From NCBI GenBank assembly GCA_023401495.1, contig JAEXDU010000028.1, positions 1 through 9,223 on the forward strand: a DNA stretch of 9,223 nucleotides, written 5' to 3'. This document shows, in pieces, positions 5,877 through 9,223 of the stretch. A model generated the notes under the pieces. That model saw only the letters and a list, made by a program, of their open reading frames with translations, had not been told where the DNA came from and did no database searches. The stretch's first letter is position 1; each line of letters begins with the position of its first letter. This DNA comes from Bacillota bacterium (GTDB taxonomy: Bacteria > Bacillota > Clostridia > Oscillospirales > Acutalibacteraceae). The position numbers and the translations under genes are program-made.

Positions 5877-5950
5877 CAGAGATGTACACTCTTTCCTATA
5901 GATTTGAGAATAAAACAGGAATCACTGACAAAATGGTGAAAAATATTTAT

Positions 5951-5970
5951 AATTTCTTATATATGAAATT
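5951..5970. promoter_or_regulatory. Operator O3: upstream site of the activase/HypD promoter
   Basis: AATTTCTTATATATGAAATT has the same 16-bp frame as O1 with one mismatch in the left half (TTTCTT-ATAT-ATGAAA). Its centre lies about 56 bases before the predicted start and 82 bp from that of O4, just upstream of the -35 element. Confidence 0.55.
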
Positions 5971-5981
5971 TTTAAGCGCTA

Positions 5982-6010
5982 TTGACTTTTATATCGGAGA
6001 ATAATATAAT
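5982..6010 (+). promoter_or_regulatory. Predicted strong sigma-A promoter of the activase/HypD operon
   Basis: TTGACT (5982-5987), a 17-base spacer and a perfect TATAAT (6005-6010). Predicted start near 6017, giving a leader of about 47 bases that contains operator O4. With such a good core promoter, repression rather than activation is the simpler expectation. Confidence 0.8.
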
Positions 6011-6030
6011 TACAGTGAAATTTATAGCAA

Positions 6031-6054
6031 ATATTTTCATGATAATGAAAATAT
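6031..6054. promoter_or_regulatory. Operator O4: palindrome in the activase/HypD leader
   Basis: ATATTTTCAT (6031-6040) and ATGAAAATAT (6045-6054) are exact reverse complements around GATA; the core TTTCAT-GATA-ATGAAA has the same geometry as O1. Its centre is about 26 bases after the predicted start, a roadblock position. The right arm directly abuts the ribosome binding site GGAGG (6055-6059), only four bases before the ATG. Confidence 0.65.
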
Positions 6055-6063
6055 GGAGGCCGA

Positions 6064-6978
6064 ATGAATCATACATATATTATCAATATTCAAAAATTTT
6101 CTATACACGATGGAAATGGCATCCGAACTACGGTGTTTTTTAAAGGGTGCCCGTTATCCTGTGTCTGGTGTCACAATCCGGAAAGTCAGCGGTTTCACCG
6201 TGAGCTGATGTTCGATGAGGAACGATGTACCGGTTGCGGCAACTGCATCCCGGCTTGCCCGCAGCAGGCCATTTTTCGGACAGAATCCGGCAAAGTGGTA
6301 ACCGACCGAAAAAAATGTACCGCTTGCGGGCTTTGCATCAGCCGGTGTCTTTATCATGCAAGAAGCGTTGTCGGTACAGAGATTCCCGTTCAGGAGCTGG
6401 TCAAACAATTGGTGCGTGACCGTATGTTTTATGAGGTCTCCGGCGGGGGAGTTACGCTTTCCGGTGGAGAGGTCATGGCGCAGGACATGGATTATATTCA
6501 GCAGTTGGTCAAAGCGCTGCACGATGAGGATATCAGTGTCAATATCGACACCTGCGGCGATGCGCCTTATGAAAATTTTCAAAGGATACTCCCTTGTGTG
6601 GATACGTTTCTTTATGATCTGAAAGCCATCACTTCGCAGATTCATCGGGAATACACCGGCAGGGACAATAAACGGATTATAGAAAATTTGAAACGGCTGA
6701 GCCGTGACGGCGCAAAAATCAATCTTCGGATTCCGGTTATCACCGGCGTAAACGACAGCGAGGAAGAAATGCAGGGGATAATCACCCTGATCCGGAACGG
6801 CGGTATCCATCTGACGCAGGTAAATCTTCTCCCTTACCATAAGGTAGGGATGGATAAAAATATTCGGCTGGGCCGGGCAGACTGTCAGGAATTTGATCCC
6901 CCGACTGCCATGAAGATGGAGCAGTTCAAAAATATGTGGCTGAATGCCGGAATTTCTCCTGTTTTTATCGGCGGATAA
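6064..6978 (+). CDS. Glycyl radical enzyme activating enzyme (radical SAM), probable HypD activase
   Basis: A 304-residue radical-SAM protein of the PFL-activase family. It would use S-adenosylmethionine and a reduced 4Fe-4S cluster to place the radical on the glycine of the downstream enzyme. The SAM cluster motif CX3CX2C is C29, C33, C36 in GCPLSCVWCHNPE. A ferredoxin-like insert follows with two further 4Fe-4S motifs: C55/C58/C61/C65 and C85/C88/C91/C95. This insert is typical of activases of dehydratase-type glycyl radical enzymes and absent from the short pyruvate formate-lyase activase. The SAM-binding GGE element is LSGGEV at 132-137. The YDLK segment near 184 and VNLLPYHK near 253 are also family marks. 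It is transcribed from the promoter at 5982-6010, and the glycyl radical enzyme starts 42 bases downstream, so the two form an operon. Partner assignment rests on this adjacency. Confidence 0.95.
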   Translation: MNHTYIINIQKFSIHDGNGIRTTVFFKGCPLSCVWCHNPESQRFHRELMFDEERCTGCGNCIPACPQQAIFRTESGKVVTDRKKCTACGLCISRCLYHARSVVGTEIPVQELVKQLVRDRMFYEVSGGGVTLSGGEVMAQDMDYIQQLVKALHDEDISVNIDTCGDAPYENFQRILPCVDTFLYDLKAITSQIHREYTGRDNKRIIENLKRLSRDGAKINLRIPVITGVNDSEEEMQGIITLIRNGGIHLTQVNLLPYHKVGMDKNIRLGRADCQEFDPPTAMKMEQFKNMWLNAGISPVFIGG

Positions 6979-7020
6979 GATTGAGCAGCAAAATGAAATT
7001 TTAGATAGGAGGATTTTATT

Positions 7021-9223
7021 ATGATGCAAAGAGGCATGAACGAACGCATTCGCAGGCTTCGTGAACAGAGCGAGAATACTCCGCCCCGGCTTTATCTGGA
7101 GCGGGCCGATTTGGAAACGGATGTCTATATAAAATATGAAGGGACTGTTTCTGTACCGGAACTGCGCGCATTGACCCTGAAGCATGTGATGGAGAACAAA
7201 ACACTCTGTATCAACGATGGAGAATTAATTGTCGGCGAAAAAGGCGACGGCCCCCAGTCTGCCCCTACGTTCCCTGAACTGTGCTGCCATACAATGGAAG
7301 ACATGCAGGTCATGAACGACCGGGAGCTGATTTCCTTCAAGGTTTCACAGGCTGATCTGAAGCTGCAGAAGGAAAAAATCATTCCTTATTGGCAGAACCG
7401 TTCCATTCGCCACAAAATTCTGGAATCCGTCACCCCAAAGTGGAAAGAGTGCTATGAAAGCGGCATTTTTACAGAGTTCATGGAACAGCGTGGCCCGGGG
7501 CACACCGTCGGTTCCGAGAACATTTTCCTCAAAGGCTTTTTAGAGCGGAAGGCAGATATCCAGCAGGCGATCGGGGCTCTTGATTTTATCCATGATAAAG
7601 AGGCTCTTCAGAAAAAGGAGCAGCTCAGCGCCATGTCAATCTGCTGTGACGCAATCATGATTCTTGGCCGCCGGTATGCGGATTATGCGCGGGAACTGGC
7701 AGCGAAAGAATCAGATGAGACCCGCAGGGCGGAACTGCTCCAGATCGCTGCTAACTGCGATGTGGTCCCTGCCAATCGGCCGCAGACCTACTGGCAGGCG
7801 ATTCAAATGTACTGGTTTGTGCATCTGTGCGTGACCACTGAACTGAATCCCTGGGATTCTTACAGCCCGGGCCGCCTGGATCAGCACCTGAATCCCTTCT
7901 ATCAGAAGGATACCGCCGAGGACATTCTGGATGACGAAAAAGCCAAGGAGTTGTTAGAGTGCCTGTGGATCAAGTTCAACAATCAGCCGGCTCCCCCCAA
8001 AGTGGGGATTACCCTGAAAGAAAGCGGCACCTACACTGACTTCGCCAACATCAATACCGGGGGAATTACACCGAACGGCGAAGACGGTGTAAACCCGGTC
8101 AGCTACCTGATTTTGGACTGCATGGACGAAATGCGGCTGCTCCAGCCCAGTTCCAACGTGCAAATCAGCCGGAAAACACCTCAGAAATTCCTGAAAAGGG
8201 CCTGCGAGATTTCTCGGCAGGGATGGGGCCAGCCTGCTTTTTATAATACCGAAGAGATCATTCAGGAGCTGCTCAATGCCGGCAAGACCATTGAAGATGC
8301 CCGCAAGGGCGGAACCAGCGGCTGCGTGGAAACCGGCGCGTTTGGCAATGAAGCTTATATCCTGACCGGTTATTTCAATCTTCCCAAAATCCTTGAGTTG
8401 ACTTTGAATAACGGGTATGATCCTGTGGCAAAGAAACAGCTGGGTCTGGAGCTTGGGTACGCAGCGGATTTCCATTCCTTTGAAGAACTGCTGGAAGCGT
8501 ATAAGAAGCAAATTCATTATTTTGTAAATATCAAAGTAGAAGGCTCCAATATCATCGAATCCATCTACGCCAAATATATGCCGGCGCCGTTTTTATCCAT
8601 CATCACCAACGACTGCATCAAGAAGGGCAAGGACTACAATGCAGGCGGTGCCCGTTACAACACCAGCTACCTGCAGGGCGTGGGGATCGGTACGATTACA
8701 GATTCCCTTTCCGCCATCAAGAGCCATGTCTACGATAAAAAGGATATTGACATGCCGCGCCTGATGGAAGCGCTGCATGCAAACTTTGAAGGATATGAAG
8801 ATGTCCGCCATCTTCTGCTGAATCAAAGCCCGAAATACGGCAATGACAACGATTATGCCGATAACATTATGCGGGAAATCTTCCAGTATTACCGCGCCTG
8901 CGTAACCGGACGCCCCAATATGCGCGGGGGCCAGTATCGGGTCAACATGCTGCCAACCACCTGCCATGTGTATTTCGGCGAGGTCATGGAGGCCAGCCCG
9001 GATGGACGTTTGGCTCATAAGCCTGTTTCCGAAGGCATTTCTCCGGTACAGGGCAGCGATGCCAACGGCCCCACCGCTGTCATCCGTTCTGCCGCAAAAA
9101 TGGATCACATCAGCACGGGGGGAACCCTTCTGAATCAGAAATTGACTCCCTCCAGTGTGGCGGGCGAGAAAGGACTGAACCACATGGCAGACCTGATTCG
9201 GGCCTATTTCAACCTGGACGGCC
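7021..9223 (+). CDS. hypD: Glycyl radical enzyme, trans-4-hydroxy-L-proline dehydratase (3' end outside window)
   Basis: The frame is open from the ATG at 7021 to the last base; 734 residues are visible of an expected ~790, so the C-terminal glycine-radical loop is missing only because the window ends. AGGAGG at 7007-7012 sits eight bases before the ATG. The enzyme dehydrates trans-4-hydroxy-L-proline to 1-pyrroline-5-carboxylate. The thiyl-radical cysteine is C435 in GTSGCVETG, with base E437 two residues on. From memory, the C. difficile HypD active site is F152, H160, D278, S334, D339, F340, C434, E436, Y450 and T645; here F153, H161, D279, S335, D340, F341, C435, E437, Y451 and T646 are all present at a constant offset of one. 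Long blocks around NTGGITPNGEDGVNPVSY and SSNVQISRKTPQKFLKRA also recall that protein. No proC is in view. Choline lyase, glycerol dehydratase and PFL are excluded by the context of the cysteine. Confidence 0.93.
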   Translation, partial: MMQRGMNERIRRLREQSENTPPRLYLERADLETDVYIKYEGTVSVPELRALTLKHVMENKTLCINDGELIVGEKGDGPQSAPTFPELCCHTMEDMQVMNDRELISFKVSQADLKLQKEKIIPYWQNRSIRHKILESVTPKWKECYESGIFTEFMEQRGPGHTVGSENIFLKGFLERKADIQQAIGALDFIHDKEALQKKEQLSAMSICCDAIMILGRRYADYARELAAKESDETRRAELLQIAANCDVVPANRPQTYWQAIQMYWFVHLCVTTELNPWDSYSPGRLDQHLNPFYQKDTAEDILDDEKAKELLECLWIKFNNQPAPPKVGITLKESGTYTDFANINTGGITPNGEDGVNPVSYLILDCMDEMRLLQPSSNVQISRKTPQKFLKRACEISRQGWGQPAFYNTEEIIQELLNAGKTIEDARKGGTSGCVETGAFGNEAYILTGYFNLPKILELTLNNGYDPVAKKQLGLELGYAADFHSFEELLEAYKKQIHYFVNIKVEGSNIIESIYAKYMPAPFLSIITNDCIKKGKDYNAGGARYNTSYLQGVGIGTITDSLSAIKSHVYDKKDIDMPRLMEALHANFEGYEDVRHLLLNQSPKYGNDNDYADNIMREIFQYYRACVTGRPNMRGGQYRVNMLPTTCHVYFGEVMEASPDGRLAHKPVSEGISPVQGSDANGPTAVIRSAAKMDHISTGGTLLNQKLTPSSVAGEKGLNHMADLIRAYFNLDG

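Larger units (their letters stand above)
5651..6063. other. Divergent regulatory region between XRE-cupin gene and HypD activase operon
   Basis: These 413 bases hold a minus-strand promoter (5848-5876) for the regulator, a plus-strand promoter (5982-6010) for the activase operon, and operators O3 and O4 on either side of the latter. The regulator's leader (about 5651-5841) is more GC-rich and has only a weak CAGGA-AGC-TCCTG hairpin at 5743-5755. I see no gene. Confidence 0.7.

Noticed and set aside
6154..7185. Long minus-strand open frame opposite the activase gene.
   Set aside because: It lies wholly antisense to a clear radical-SAM gene and has no recognisable domain; it is a shadow of the codon pattern.
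7954..9183. Two minus-strand open frames of about 190 codons opposite the HypD gene (7954-8517, 8593-9183).
   Set aside because: HypD is unmistakable on the plus strand and the antisense translations look like nothing known.
7021..9223. Choline trimethylamine-lyase, glycerol dehydratase or pyruvate formate-lyase as identity of the glycyl radical enzyme.
   Set aside because: The cysteine context GTSGCVETG and the matched set of HypD residues fit hydroxyproline dehydratase; PFL would have two adjacent cysteines, and no microcompartment genes are present.

Overview
The window looks like chromosomal DNA of an anaerobic low-to-mid GC Firmicute, most likely a Clostridia member (gut Oscillospiraceae/Ruminococcaceae type). 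Reasons: strong AGGAGG-type ribosome binding sites, sigma-A-type promoters in AT-rich spacers, coding regions near 50% GC by eye, and an oxygen-sensitive glycyl radical enzyme with its radical-SAM activase. This is inferred from style; no species is identified.

Layout. (1) 1-3112, plus strand: the 3' part of a LysR-type regulator, a DJ-1/PfpI family protein and a 608-residue thiamine-diphosphate enzyme of the acetolactate synthase superfamily, all codirectional. (2) 3113-3444: a non-coding gap with a hairpin terminator, a 22-bp palindrome and what looks like a decayed MerR-type regulator tail. (3) 3445-4254, minus strand: a crotonase-fold (enoyl-CoA hydratase/isomerase family) enzyme whose two classical hydratase glutamates are replaced. 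(4) 4255-5053: a roughly 800-bp AT-rich spacer with the crotonase promoter, a 28-bp perfect palindrome, a second related site, a possible orphan plus-strand transcription unit and a strong 18-bp-stem terminator. (5) 5054-5650, minus strand: an XRE-cupin regulator. (6) 5651-6063: a divergent promoter region. (7) 6064-9223+, plus strand: glycyl radical enzyme activase followed by the glycyl radical enzyme, which runs off the window end.

The glycyl radical enzyme is best read as trans-4-hydroxy-L-proline dehydratase (HypD). Every active-site residue I recall for the Clostridioides difficile enzyme is present at the same position (offset by one), including the thiyl cysteine (C435 here). It converts hydroxyproline to 1-pyrroline-5-carboxylate, feeding proline synthesis or Stickland-type reduction. 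The glycine loop lies past the window end.

The most interesting non-coding signal is a 20-bp palindrome family, A-W-TTTCWT-N4-ATGAAW-W-T. It occurs four times, all in intergenic DNA: twice flanking the promoter of the activase/HypD operon and twice in the crotonase upstream region, one copy lying at the predicted crotonase start site and the other 166 bp further upstream. The XRE-cupin gene sits between the two pairs. I infer that this regulator binds these sites and that the crotonase belongs to the same regulon as HypD, a link that gene names alone would not suggest.
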